Notes: a model not told the origin generated them from the letters alone. 64,000 bases of DNA from Proteiniphilum acetatigenes DSM 18083 (GCF_000380985.1 NZ_KB905695.1:310001-374000); one strand, 5' to 3'. Positions 38,607 to 48,540 are shown, numbered from the stretch's first letter. Program-made: numbers and translations.

Positions 38607-39002
38607 ATGAAGAAATGTAAATATTTATTTTATTTGATACTTTGGGCTACACCGTTTATCTCCGTAGCACAGGAAAGTGAAGTGCAGCAAAAAGAAAATA
38701 ATCAAAGCGGAAGCAACAACCTTGAATTATTTAGGGGATGTAAAGAATGTAGGATTAGCAAGGGTAGCTGCGCTGATATTATTAAATCCCTGCAGGTATA
38801 TCAGGATAACGACTCTCTTGCTATCGATATTTTTAAGAAAGAGTACGAAATTACCAATATGCCACTTTCTCAAAAGACAGGGTTATTAAAAAGAAATCAT
38901 GTTGATATAATTCAATATTTCAATTCTGACAAAACCAAAAAATATCACTGCGAATTGAAAAGAATCAAATCGGATGATCCTGTCCTTATAGATATGAGAT
39001 AA
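38607..39002 (+). CDS. Small secreted protein with a Cys cluster, unknown
   Basis: A 131-residue protein with a signal peptide (YLFYLILWATPFISVAQ). The mature part starts with a Gln/Asn/Ser-rich stretch (SEVQQKENNQSGSNN) and then a Cys cluster, GCKECRISKGSC, followed by helical, charged sequence. It is 33 bases upstream of a BF3164-type propeller lipoprotein and appears to head that four-gene set. I do not recognise a family. The cluster could bind metal or form disulfides. Confidence 0.6.
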   Translation: MKKCKYLFYLILWATPFISVAQESEVQQKENNQSGSNNLELFRGCKECRISKGSCADIIKSLQVYQDNDSLAIDIFKKEYEITNMPLSQKTGLLKRNHVDIIQYFNSDKTKKYHCELKRIKSDDPVLIDMR

Positions 39003-39035
39003 AGATATTAACTTGTCATTAATATAATATCTGTT

Positions 39036-40088
39036 ATGACCCCATCCATTTATCTTACACTATTTCTTTGCTTTTTTTGCCTCGTTTCTTCTTGTAAAGA
39101 CAAGAAAGAAACGTCCGGTCATTTCGTCCTGGTTGACGAAAAAGAAACGACATCCAGTGCGGGACAATTGGTTTTCAAAGAAGATATGCAGCAATTTTTT
39201 TATATGCATATTACTGACTCTCTCGTCTTTCTTACATCCCAGAGAAATGAAAATCCAATCACTGCATTATCCTTAAAGAACTTTGAACGTGTTGCAGAAC
39301 TGGGAGAAAGAGGCCAGGGCCCCGAGGGTATACAGTTTCCACTCTTTCTGAAAGATATCTCAAGGAAAAGTGATATAGAACTTTTCGATCTGAATAGGAG
39401 GAACCTTATACATATTGATTATAAGTCCGAAGAGAAAAGGTATGTAATTGAAAAAGAAATGATGCCCGACTCGCTTTGGCCAAGTATCAACCTGAATAAA
39501 ATATCAGACTCACTTTATTTCGCCAATGGAGTTGAGCATTTTAATAAAGGTCTTTATTTTAAATGGGATAAACACTGGTCTACCAAAGCATGGGTGCCTT
39601 ATTATCCTGAAACCAAAAAGAAATATGATGAGGATGTGACTCATCTATACAGAAATAGCATTCTGGCCAATGGAGAGAAAGGCATAGTTGTTTGTGCCTT
39701 GACATATTTCAATAGAATAGTCGCATTTGACTTTAACGGTAATATCCTTAAAGATATACAAATCGGAAAAGAAATTGTGGAACCGGTTATCGAGGATTTC
39801 GAACGACTGAAATTTTCTGATGGCACGGAGATGTTCTTTTTCGACGTGGTGGGAACTGAAAATTATTTCTATTGCTTGTGGAACCGGAGTGAAATTGGTA
39901 TTGATGCAGATCAAAGAAAAAATTCCAAAATATTCGTTTTCGATTGGGATTTGAACCATGTTTCCACAATTCAGGCAGACCAACCACTTGCTTCTTTTGA
40001 CGTTGATCCTTACGACAGATACTTTCTCGGACTTTTTCCAGATGATGAAGAAGATACCAGTATCTATAAATTCGATACAGAATTGTAA
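39036..40088 (+). CDS. BF3164-type six-bladed beta-propeller lipoprotein
   Basis: A 350-residue lipoprotein (lipobox LVSSC) with the family features: AELGERGQGPEGIQFPLF near the first blade, repeated FDLNRR / VAFDFNGNILKDI strand pairs, and IFVFDWDLNHVSTIQ in the last blade. The family forms a TolB-like propeller on the cell surface or periplasm with unknown ligands. It is paralogous to the gene at 40789 and separated from it by one small exported protein. Confidence 0.82.
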   Translation: MTPSIYLTLFLCFFCLVSSCKDKKETSGHFVLVDEKETTSSAGQLVFKEDMQQFFYMHITDSLVFLTSQRNENPITALSLKNFERVAELGERGQGPEGIQFPLFLKDISRKSDIELFDLNRRNLIHIDYKSEEKRYVIEKEMMPDSLWPSINLNKISDSLYFANGVEHFNKGLYFKWDKHWSTKAWVPYYPETKKKYDEDVTHLYRNSILANGEKGIVVCALTYFNRIVAFDFNGNILKDIQIGKEIVEPVIEDFERLKFSDGTEMFFFDVVGTENYFYCLWNRSEIGIDADQRKNSKIFVFDWDLNHVSTIQADQPLASFDVDPYDRYFLGLFPDDEEDTSIYKFDTEL

Positions 40089-40136
40089 TTTACAGTTGAA
40101 AATTTAATAATAATACGAATCAGTATAAAAAAGATT

Positions 40137-40781
40137 ATGAAAGGACCAATGATGAAAATATTTTTTGCTTTTTTATTTCTGGCAGCCTTTTTTGTTGTTA
40201 AAATGCCAGCCCAACAAGTTCCTTTCCCAGATAGGAGCAAGGTAAGGGTAGAAACCAGACCCAGAGGGGATAACAGTTTGAAGCAAAAACCAACCGAAGG
40301 TGCAGAAGGCCTTAAGGTGTTGACTGACGGATTATTGAATGATACATATTTTACTTTATTTGTCAAAGAATATTCCGGGGGGAAAGAAATAGTCAATGAG
40401 TTTGATTTAATTTTAGCCGATCGATATACGAAAGGAAATAAAATAATCCTGGAAATTATACCTGATATAGTAAATGACAAGCATCTCCGTTTGTTCACGT
40501 ATTATCCGGGAGGTGAGAGTTTCCGACAAAAAATATCATCAGAGAATACTCGTTTTAAATATGCTTTGTTTGAAAAGTCAAAAAAAAATGAATATGATAA
40601 AAGAATACCAATATTACTTATTTATGAAGAAAAAGAATTGGATAGTTCTATAGAAAATTTAATCAAAGAGAATCAGAAAGATGAATTTTTACCTGATAAC
40701 CTGAATATGGATAAAAACATATATCCACATCTAAATCGATATTTTATCGTGTATTATGTATTGACAGAAATTAAAAACTGA
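40137..40781 (+). CDS. Secreted protein of unknown function
   Basis: A 214-residue protein with a hydrophobic N-terminus (MMKIFFAFLFLAAFFVVKMPAQQ); the ATG at 40137 or the one at 40152 may be used. The mature part is charged and beta-rich (LFVKEYSGGKEIVNEFDLI, RLFTYYPGGESFRQKI, IPILLIYEEKELD) without Cys. No family is recognised. It lies between the two propeller lipoproteins, 48 bases after the first and 7 before the second, so it belongs to the same transcript. Confidence 0.6.
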   Translation: MKGPMMKIFFAFLFLAAFFVVKMPAQQVPFPDRSKVRVETRPRGDNSLKQKPTEGAEGLKVLTDGLLNDTYFTLFVKEYSGGKEIVNEFDLILADRYTKGNKIILEIIPDIVNDKHLRLFTYYPGGESFRQKISSENTRFKYALFEKSKKNEYDKRIPILLIYEEKELDSSIENLIKENQKDEFLPDNLNMDKNIYPHLNRYFIVYYVLTEIKN

Positions 40782-40788
40782 TTTCACC

Positions 40789-41841
40789 ATGAAAAATAAA
40801 TTTATATTCTTCCATATCATCATTATTTCCTGCCTCTTTTCTTGTAAGGAAAATCAATATAAAAATGCGGAGACAATAATACTTTCAGATTTTAAAGAAA
40901 CGAGGGTACTAAATGGGGATAGAATCGAATTCAATGATTTATTAATGAAACCGGTAAGTATTACTTATAGGGACTCTCTCCTATATATGAAAAATAGGAG
41001 TACTGAAAATTATTTTCATGTTTTCGATCCTTATACATTGCGCAAAATTGGAGAATTTGGAGCATTTGGTAATGGTCCAAAGGATTTTATAGAACCGGTA
41101 ATCGTCCAATCTAATGACCATTGGCTTTGGATATTAAACCAGATGAAAAGAAGCCTTTCCCGTTATATGATTGATTTCGAAGAAGGAAAAATTGAAATAA
41201 TTGAAAATAATAAAATCACTTTCGACGACCATGTAGATCAACTGGCCGTATTGGACAGTAATACAATTATCGCATCCATGATGAAACCGGAAGCTAAAAG
41301 ATTTTACTTTTTTGATGGCCAGGGAGAATTGAAGGAAACAGGGGGGGAATATCCGGAAAGTGGCATAGAGTTTACTGATTTTGAGAAAATAGAGGGTTTT
41401 ATGTCTCAAATAGCAGTAAATTATAAATATAAAAGAATTTTTGTCAGTCATAAACAGACAGATTTAATTGAGATATACGATTTTGACGGAAAGTTGTTAC
41501 ATAGAAAACATGGTCCGGATCACTTTTTTCCTGTAGTAAAACAGACGAATGACGGAGAAATCGTTAAAGTCAGATCAAATCCCGGAAAATCCAGAGACGG
41601 CTATTTTTTTCCAAAATATGCGGGAGAAGAAGTCTTTGTCCTCTATTCGGGAATAGTATATGAACCCGGAAATGCAATGTATCAGATTGATCAAATTTAC
41701 GTTTTTGACTGGGAAGGAAGCCCATTGAAAATATACAAACTGGACCAGACAATTTTCAACTTTGATGTTGATGTAAAAAACCGGGTAATTTATGGATTAA
41801 GTGCAGAACCCGAATTCCATGTTATTGCGTTCAAATACTAA
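40789..41841 (+). CDS. BF3164-type six-bladed beta-propeller lipoprotein (second copy)
   Basis: A 350-residue lipoprotein (lipobox LFSC) with IGEFGAFGNGPKDFIEPV, DLIEIYDFDGKLLHRKHG and IYVFDWEGSPLKIYKLDQ. Length, the G-x-G-x-GP motif and the last blade match the gene at 39036, though the two have diverged widely. It is followed immediately by a decayed receptor gene, which may once have been its partner. Confidence 0.82.
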   Translation: MKNKFIFFHIIIISCLFSCKENQYKNAETIILSDFKETRVLNGDRIEFNDLLMKPVSITYRDSLLYMKNRSTENYFHVFDPYTLRKIGEFGAFGNGPKDFIEPVIVQSNDHWLWILNQMKRSLSRYMIDFEEGKIEIIENNKITFDDHVDQLAVLDSNTIIASMMKPEAKRFYFFDGQGELKETGGEYPESGIEFTDFEKIEGFMSQIAVNYKYKRIFVSHKQTDLIEIYDFDGKLLHRKHGPDHFFPVVKQTNDGEIVKVRSNPGKSRDGYFFPKYAGEEVFVLYSGIVYEPGNAMYQIDQIYVFDWEGSPLKIYKLDQTIFNFDVDVKNRVIYGLSAEPEFHVIAFKY

Positions 41842-41842
41842 A

Positions 41843-43823
41843 GCCAGTGTAAAGTTAAATGCCGATGTGTACCTGGTAACTGAAAAGATGCGATAAAAAG
41901 CGTCCAATACATTGGAAATTTTAAACCAGATACACGGATTGAGGTATGACAGGATGTCGAACCAGATAAGGGTTGGCAATGAGACAAATGTACTTTATCT
42001 TGTCGACGGAGTGGTGCAAGCCAAGGAATATACCCTCAACCTGCCACCGGACAGGATTGCCAGGATAGAGGTCGATAAAGACCCGAAAGGGCGTTTCCAG
42101 TCGATGGGCTACGGAGCCGTCATCTGCATTACGACCGTGAAGAAAGCGGGCGACAGTTTCAGTTTCGATGTGCGCTCGACTTATTGGCAGGGGCTAAATA
42201 CTGATTTGACGGAACAACTGAATGTGAATTGGCGTAAGAACGGTTGGGACGTATTCGGAACGTTTTACTTTAATCACAATGAGTGGATACAGGACCGCAA
42301 AATGGAGCAGAAAACATTTGTCGATACGCTTTTGGGCACAGAGCAACATAATGTACGTGAGCGGAACGAACGAAGCTTTGCGGGGAATTGCGGGTGTGAA
42401 TTACGAAATTTCACCTAAACACTATGCAGGAGTAAAGTATACAGTTTCGGGAGTTCCTCGTTCAGAAAATATGTCAACAATCAACAGTATGGTACATGCC
42501 GACGGTGTTTTGTACGACCAATGGGAAAGTGTGGATAGGGCAAAAACGCATAGTTCGCCGTCACACCGAATGAATGCCTACTACAACGGTAAGTTCGGCG
42601 ATTTGAATGTTGATTTCAATGCCGATTTCTTTACAAGCGAAAACCGTTCCATTTCGTCTGTAACCGAAACAAGCGAAAATTATGACGATCGCACGGTAAC
42701 TTCGGAAAATAACGTACAGAACCGCCTTACCGCTACCAAATTAGTGCTGCCGTATCCCGTATTGGGCGGGAAATTTTCGCTCGGAAACGAAAATACCGCC
42801 ACTTTCCGCGAGGACGATTACCGCAACGCGGAAAATTTCATCCAGACATCGAATACGACCATCAAGGAGCGGAACAACAGCTTTTTCGCGGAATATTCGC
42901 GCGCCATCCCTATCGGGCAGTTAGGCGCGGGACTACGTTATGAAAACTTCCGTTCCGATTACTTCGATAACGGCGTGAAAATAGATGGGCAAAGCCGTAA
43001 GTACGGACAATGGTTTCCGAACGTTTCGTTTTCCACGCAAGTGAGAAACGTCTATCTGCAAGCGAGCTATACCGTCAAAACCAAACGTCCGAGGTATCGT
43101 GAGTTGAGCAGTAATGTTTTTTACGCCAACCGTTTTCTGATGCAAACGGGAAACCCGTTTTTGGAACCGTCGGTTATACACGATGTAACGCTCGTTAGCA
43201 CATGGAAATTCGTGCAGTTAATGGCAAGTTATGCAAATGAAAAGAGCGCGATTATCAATTGGGTGGAACAAATGGAGAAAAATCCGGCTATATCATTGCT
43301 TTCGTATCGAAATCTGGATAAACTGCCTAGTTTTACGGCTTATCTTACCCTTTCGCCCACATTCGGCATTTGGTCGCCCCAATTGAGCGGAGGATTTATC
43401 AAACAGTGGGTTACCATTACAATGAACAACCAACCTGTCCAACTGAATAAACCGCTTCCTACCGCTTCGTTCAAAAACTCGTTTAAACTCCCGAAAGAAT
43501 TTATTCTGACGCTCGATGCCAATTATCAGGGAAAAGGCGATATTTAGAATGTTCATCTGATCGAACACAGATTCGGCGTAAATATCGGTGCTACCAAATC
43601 ATTCTTCGACAACAGTCTGCGCGTGGAACTGAAAGGGCATGATATATTCAACACCCGTAAAGATGGTAATTTGGTGTACAACAGCCAAATGCAATTGTAC
43701 CAATTAAACCGTTTCGACAGTCGTGAAGTGGAATTGACAGTACGTTATAACTTCAATTCGGCAAGGAGTAAGTACAAAGGAACCGGAGCTGGTGATGCGG
43801 AAATCAACCGTTTATCATTCTAA
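41843..43823 (+). pseudogene. Decayed TonB-receptor-like outer membrane barrel gene
   Basis: One coding sequence can be followed through three disruptions. It begins without a start in ASVKLNADVYLVTEKMR, meets an in-frame TAA at 41894-41896, continues as KASNTLEILNQIHGLRYD and VLYLVDGVVQAKEYTLNLPP, changes frame at a G4 run (42382-42385; removing one G restores GIAGVNYEISPKHY), and meets a TAG at 43545-43547, where CAG would be expected, before finishing NRLSF at 43823. The N-terminal signal and regulatory domain are missing. Family resemblance is to plug-barrel proteins of the PF14905 type. Base composition in the second half is more GC-rich than the neighbours. Confidence 0.88.
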
Positions 43824-43960
43824 CCGGTGGCGATTAAAAATAATAATTAGAAACAGTGCAGCGTTTTTCACTTTTTGCGTCTATCTAATATATGTTCTTT
43901 TAATAGGTCTCAATTTTTGCTTTATCAGAACATAGTGATAATTTTACAGAAAATAAATTT

Positions 43961-45043
43961 ATGATAAAAAGTATAGGAATGAAAACTAAATTTTTATTCG
44001 GAATATTGGTGTTGTTTCTTGGTACAATCAGTTTTGTCAGTTGTAATGATGATGAAGACAAAACCGAATATCACCTGAAATTATCCAAGAATTCGTGTGA
44101 AGTGATGCAACTGCGTACTACATCCATTTATCTGATTGCCCATGAAAACACGACACTGGATATAGCTTCTCCCGAACTGATTGATGCCGTTTACAAGTGG
44201 GGCAATCATGAGGGTTTCACGGCTATTATCGAAATTACAGGCAAGCAGAAAGGCGAAACCAGCATTGTCGTTACGGACAATGTGACGGGAGAGTCGGCCA
44301 CGATAAAAGTGAAAGTCACGGAATATCCGATGCCTCGCCTTGCAGTGAAGCAGCCGGGAGGGAACATTTTCGACATTATGAGTTTTTATCTCCGCAATGA
44401 TAGTTCAGAACCGGTATTCAACGAACTATCATCCGTGTGCGACTCAATAGTCTGGAGCGTGAAGGGACAGAGCGGCAGTTATCGTGTGTTTGATTATAAA
44501 GGACATGGTTCGGACCTTGTTATGGAATGGGGACATTGTTTCCTGTTCCCCGGCGAATATGAAACGTATCTGACCGTATGGAAAGACAACAATGAGATTT
44601 TCTGTGACCAACTTGATATATCTGTCACCGATGACAAGGATTTTCTGGCATATGACTGGAAAGATATTACAAAAACGTCACAGGCATGGACTGCGTATGT
44701 CGATGTACTTGGCAGCAATCCTGGTTTGATGACTTCATACAGCTTTAATGGTCCTGTTCCGTCAGTTGAAGTGGTTCTCTCCTCTGACAGGGATCAAAGT
44801 TACGATATACTTTATTCCTATTTCAGCAAGCTCTATGCAGAACCTGCCTATGAGGATCATAAAGAGAAGCAAAAGATGTTCCAATTGTATGACGAGTTGT
44901 TTTCCGAACAGAAAAAATATCCCCATGACTATCCTTGTGCCATTTGGGTGACGGAACATGCCAATATCGTTTTATTGATAATTGATACTTTAGACGTCTT
45001 TAAATATGTGATTTATGCAGAACCCGTGATTTCCCACCTGTAG
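43961..45043 (+). CDS. Lipoprotein with Ig/PKD-like domains, unknown function
   Basis: A 360-residue lipoprotein (lipobox region ISFVSC followed by NDDEDK); the ATG at 43979 is an equally good start. The first 100 residues of the mature part resemble a bacterial Ig-like (Big) domain (KGETSIVVTDNVTGESATIKV), followed by a PKD-like segment (FLFPGEYETYLTVWKDNNEI) and an alpha/beta C-terminal region. These are typical surface lipoproteins of Bacteroidota; the role is unknown. It is transcribed after the pseudogene. Confidence 0.65.
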   Translation: MIKSIGMKTKFLFGILVLFLGTISFVSCNDDEDKTEYHLKLSKNSCEVMQLRTTSIYLIAHENTTLDIASPELIDAVYKWGNHEGFTAIIEITGKQKGETSIVVTDNVTGESATIKVKVTEYPMPRLAVKQPGGNIFDIMSFYLRNDSSEPVFNELSSVCDSIVWSVKGQSGSYRVFDYKGHGSDLVMEWGHCFLFPGEYETYLTVWKDNNEIFCDQLDISVTDDKDFLAYDWKDITKTSQAWTAYVDVLGSNPGLMTSYSFNGPVPSVEVVLSSDRDQSYDILYSYFSKLYAEPAYEDHKEKQKMFQLYDELFSEQKKYPHDYPCAIWVTEHANIVLLIIDTLDVFKYVIYAEPVISHL

Positions 45044-45202
45044 AAATAGCGAAGCGTAACTATTATTCGATACCGAAATAAATCGAAAATTGTAATGGTT
45101 TGGAACGGACACATGGAAGAAGGTGTTAGTGAATATATAGAATTAAATTTATTTGAACAATAAGAGTTCTACTTATCAACTGAGATAATTTTTTAGACGG
45201 AA

Positions 45203-45625
45203 ATGGAACAACTTGTCACGATAAAAACATTTACTTATCCCCATGAGGCATACGTGATCAGGGGAAAACTGGAATCAGAAGGAATACGAACCTTTCTCAA
45301 AGATGAAATGACGGTACAGGTACATAATTTCTACTCCAATGCAATTGGGGGCGTGAAATTACAAGTCCCTTCCGAAGATGTAGAAAGGGCGTTAATTATT
45401 ATAGATAGTGTAAAAGAGATCCCTCACGAGGTAGTTGTCTTTTCAAAGAGAGAACTTGACGGGACAAATACCTGTCCTTTCTGTCATTCTGAAAATATAA
45501 GTCGGACGAGAAAAGCCAATTGGCTTACACTGATACCTTATCTGATCGTGGGGTTTATTTTTCCGGTGTTTAAAAATTCCTATATCTGTTTTGATTGTGG
45601 AAAGGAGTGGAGAGTAAAAAAATAA
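45203..45625 (+). CDS. DUF2007 family protein with C-terminal zinc ribbon
   Basis: A 140-residue cytosolic or membrane-attached protein. The N-terminal DUF2007 domain (VTIKTFTYPHEAYVIRGKLE, VKLQVPSEDVERALIII) resembles a small signalling-type domain of unknown function. Four Cys in two pairs (CPFC at 91-94 and CFDC at 129-132) form a zinc ribbon, and the segment between them (WLTLIPYLIVGFIFPVF) is hydrophobic enough to insert in the membrane. It lies 13 bases upstream of the next lipoprotein gene. Confidence 0.75.
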   Translation: MEQLVTIKTFTYPHEAYVIRGKLESEGIRTFLKDEMTVQVHNFYSNAIGGVKLQVPSEDVERALIIIDSVKEIPHEVVVFSKRELDGTNTCPFCHSENISRTRKANWLTLIPYLIVGFIFPVFKNSYICFDCGKEWRVKK

Positions 45626-45638
45626 TGCCAAACGCTGA

Positions 45639-46646
45639 ATGATGAAACATTTTATTTTATCTATCTCGATAATATTGGTCATATTGCAAAATTGTAATCC
45701 TGCAGTTAACGATGTGACTCCGGACGAGACTGCAAAGAAAATCTTCACCCGGACAGAATTAGAAGGCATCGGGCATATGATCCACTTCGTGGATAGTATC
45801 GTATCGGCAAAGACAGGACATACGGGTATCAATGAAAGTTATCGTGCCTATATTGAAAAATTGAGCACCGATGTTTTTAGTGGAGGGAATTTTACTCCAC
45901 TTTTGAATGACAGTACAAAATTTCAATTTTTGGAAACAATAGATAATGATGCCTTTTCTTCCATCTGGATAGAGAGTCTGGCATATATTCCATGGGAATC
46001 ACAATGCAGAAAATACCTTGACCTGAATCTTGAGGGAAAATATAAGAAATATCTGCAGGAGATAGGTGAGTCTGACGATCGTTATGCCAGCATATATGAG
46101 GACTTGAACAGGGCCGGTAGTTTATCCCCCGTGACTGTTGCATGGTTTCTAAAGAATCACCAGGAACTTGATTTTACACTTTATAAGCACCGTTTGTGGG
46201 GCACCGTTTTCCTTCTTAGAATGCCTGAGCCTCTCGAAATCCCGGACACCTTCCACCGTTCAGTAAAGTTATCTATGGAGACAAGAGTTTTTGAGTTTTC
46301 CGCACTTCCCGATAAAGTAGAGGTGAAAATAACAAATAATACAAATGATACAATTATTACCGGGGAGCATTACCATATTGAATTCTTTGATAACGACCAA
46401 TGTTTATGGAGAGAATTATTTTTGCCCGAGACTGTCGTCATTAATGACAAATCTTATCTTCTAATATTTACTGGTACAGCTTATCCACTGAAACCCGGTG
46501 CGTCCGTAAATTTTAAAAAAGGACACTTCAAACATTGGAAATTCTATTCAAAAGGCAGGCATAGAATTGTCGTGGAGTATACAAAACCTGATTTTAAAAG
46601 AACTAAAGAGGAATACAAAACTTATGCGGAATTCTATATTGAGTAG
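45639..46646 (+). CDS. Lipoprotein with C-terminal Ig-like domain (Big_14-like)
   Basis: A 335-residue lipoprotein (lipobox ILQNC) with a helical middle part (SYRAYIEKLSTDVF, CRKYLDLNLEGKYKKYLQEI) and a C-terminal Ig-like domain whose sequence, VEVKITNNTNDTIITGEHYH followed by IEFFDNDQ and later HRIVVEY, resembles the Big_14 family. The function is unknown. It is probably co-transcribed with the DUF2007 gene. Confidence 0.65.
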   Translation: MMKHFILSISIILVILQNCNPAVNDVTPDETAKKIFTRTELEGIGHMIHFVDSIVSAKTGHTGINESYRAYIEKLSTDVFSGGNFTPLLNDSTKFQFLETIDNDAFSSIWIESLAYIPWESQCRKYLDLNLEGKYKKYLQEIGESDDRYASIYEDLNRAGSLSPVTVAWFLKNHQELDFTLYKHRLWGTVFLLRMPEPLEIPDTFHRSVKLSMETRVFEFSALPDKVEVKITNNTNDTIITGEHYHIEFFDNDQCLWRELFLPETVVINDKSYLLIFTGTAYPLKPGASVNFKKGHFKHWKFYSKGRHRIVVEYTKPDFKRTKEEYKTYAEFYIE

Positions 46647-46732
46647 TCATAATTAAATTGTCAAATTATCAACGCCAGTGAAAAAGGTGAGTTTTCAATT
46701 AATTAATCCAGATGGGAAGAGTTGTAAAGTAA

Positions 46733-47326
46733 TTTGAACTTCAATTATATTCACAATTGCCTTACCAGTCATTCGAAAAGCTTGAGAACAGGTTTCAGAT
46801 GGTCAACCTCGACTACCGGAATATATACGGTATTGTCGGTATGATACCTTTAAGGGTGGGGAACTTCATGGAGAGCCAGTTAACGCTCAACTTTTTCAGG
46901 CAGACCGAAAAAGATAGCGACTTCAATGAACTGGCATTCAAGAATAGTCATAATTCATTCTCTGCCCAGATAAACAACAGTTTTAATATCTCATCCACTC
47001 CCAGCATCCAGGGAGAGTTGTCGGCCTTTTATCTTTCAGGTGCCATACAGGGAATTTATACCATTCAGCATTATTCCAATGTGACGGCAGGAGTCAAATG
47101 GCAATCGAGAGACCGGCGTATGGAGGGAGGTGTTCAAGTACAGGATATTTTCAAGACCTGCAGTGTGACCTTGAAAACGAATTGGCAAAACCAGAATCTG
47201 AGGATGCATGATTATGCCGATACGCCATTCTTCCGGGTTACATTCTCCTATCGTTTCGGAGACTATTCGAAAAAGGAACGAAAAGAGATTGATAAGTCAA
47301 GATTTGATCGATATGAGCGGGATTAG
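46733..47326 (+). pseudogene. C-terminal remnant of an outer membrane receptor barrel
   Basis: The frame is open from 46733, right after a TAA, and encodes about 197 residues made only of the last barrel strands: FQMVNLDYRNIYGIVGMIPL, SQLTLNFFRQTEKD, VTAGVKWQSRDRRMEGGVQV and FFRVTFSYRFGDYSKKERKE. The SYRFG ending is typical of the PF14905-like barrels. No start codon, signal peptide or plug is present, so it is the tail of a deleted gene and unlikely to be functional. Confidence 0.75.
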
Positions 47327-47581
47327 CAGTGATAAGGAAAATTGAAATAACCTGTCACTGGTTGCAAAATGAAGAAAGTTATTCTTTTACTTTTAGGATG
47401 AAAGAAAAAAATAGTAAAAAAGATAAAGAAAGATGTAACCAAACAAGAGTTAATTACGTCTAATAAGAAAGCAAAGGAAATTTTGTGTCGGGAGGAAAAT
47501 GGTTACTCCGTTTTTTTACATGCGTATTTTAAAAGCTAAAAAGCAATCACTATAAAAAATATAAACTAAACACTATTAACA

Positions 47582-48421
47582 ATGAAGACATTATTCACTA
47601 TTATCCTTGCCACTGTGGCATTTGTCAGCGCTCCGGCGCAAAACAGAATCATAAAACAGAACCGTCAGGTAGCGTCATTTTCCGCTATCAATGCTTCGGG
47701 AGGATGGGATGTTATTGTTCGCCAGGGCGACCGCCAGTCGGTTTCCATAGAAGTCAGTGAAGAGGTGTTGGACAGGGCCGTAGTGGAAGTCAAAAACGGC
47801 ACGCTGCATATCTATAATAAGAGAAACAACCGTACATTCTCCCTTCGCAACTTAGGTAACACACGAAACACAATCCAAAAGGCATACGTTACCGTTACGG
47901 ATTTAGGAAAGATAGAAGCATCGGGTGGTGTGGATATCAGTTTTGAAACACCCCTAAAAACCGGCGATTTCGAGCTTGCACTGAGTGGTGGCACCGATCT
48001 GGAAAATTTAAGGCTGGACTGTAGGCAATTTAAAGGACAGTTTTCGGGTGGATGTGATGCGGAGATCAGGTTTATTTCCGCACAGGCTGTAAGAGCCGAT
48101 GTAAGCGGTGGTAGTGATGTGGAACTGTGTGATATATCCGCACAAACGACCCGGATTTCCGCCAGCGGAGGTTGTGACATTGAACTGACGGGGAAGACCG
48201 ACGAGCTTACCCTGACCGCGAGTGGCGGATGTGATGTTTCTGCTTCCAAACTCAACGCACGTAATTGTAATGCCGATTTTTCAGGTGCTGCCGACGGGAG
48301 TATCCGTGTTACAGACCGCCTCGATATCACTGTGTCAGGTTCAGCCGACGTAACTTGTTTCGGTAATCCGGGCGATGTAAACAAAAGAGTAAATAAGAGC
48401 AGTTCATTGAAATTCAGCTGA
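47582..48421 (+). CDS. DUF2807 (GIN domain) beta-helix protein, adhesin-head-like
   Basis: A 279-residue exported protein (signal peptide LFTIILATVAFVSAPAQ). It begins with the DUF2807 pattern (VASFSAINASGGWDVIVRQG, SVSIEVSEEVLDRAVVEVKN) and continues as a right-handed parallel beta-helix with a recurring turn motif SGG-[CS]-D: SGGCDAEI, SGGSDVEL, SGGCDIEL, SGGCDVSA, then SGAADGSI and SGSADVTC. The family is described as auto-transporter-adhesin-head-like. Its binding partner is unknown. A terminator follows at 48500. Confidence 0.88.
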   Translation: MKTLFTIILATVAFVSAPAQNRIIKQNRQVASFSAINASGGWDVIVRQGDRQSVSIEVSEEVLDRAVVEVKNGTLHIYNKRNNRTFSLRNLGNTRNTIQKAYVTVTDLGKIEASGGVDISFETPLKTGDFELALSGGTDLENLRLDCRQFKGQFSGGCDAEIRFISAQAVRADVSGGSDVELCDISAQTTRISASGGCDIELTGKTDELTLTASGGCDVSASKLNARNCNADFSGAADGSIRVTDRLDITVSGSADVTCFGNPGDVNKRVNKSSSLKFS

Positions 48422-48499
48422 TAATAAAATAGCCACTATATAGCCTGACAATCGGTAACACAGGCATACTTGAAAAGGTGAATTTTTACAAAAAATTGA

Positions 48500-48534
48500 A
48501 GCCATTTTCCTATACATTGATAGGAAGTGGCTTT
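48500..48534. terminator. Bidirectional terminator between DUF2807 gene and a convergent lipoprotein gene
   Basis: AAGCCA (48500-48505) pairs with TGGCTT (48529-48534) and, after a small internal bulge, TTCCTAT (48508-48514) with ATAGGAA (48521-48527). TTTAATTTA follows on the plus strand and a T-run on the minus strand, as expected for convergent genes. Confidence 0.7.
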
Positions 48535-48540
48535 AATTTA

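Noticed and set aside
42279-43547. Reading 42279-43547 as an independent gene
   Set aside because: Its first residues are out-of-frame noise; the real sequence continues from the upstream frame through the G4 frameshift, so it is part of one pseudogene.
45095-45163. 22-codon ORF before the DUF2007 gene
   Set aside because: Too short and without any recognisable pattern; likely chance.
47369-47539. ATG frame MKKVILLLLG then TGA, continuing in frame for 45 Lys-rich codons
   Set aside because: It may be a signal-peptide relic, but the sequence after the stop has no recognisable family, so I did not list it as a feature.
47812-48384. 190-codon minus-strand ORF, Ser/Pro-rich
   Set aside because: It is the mirror of the repetitive DUF2807 coding sequence and has no start context.
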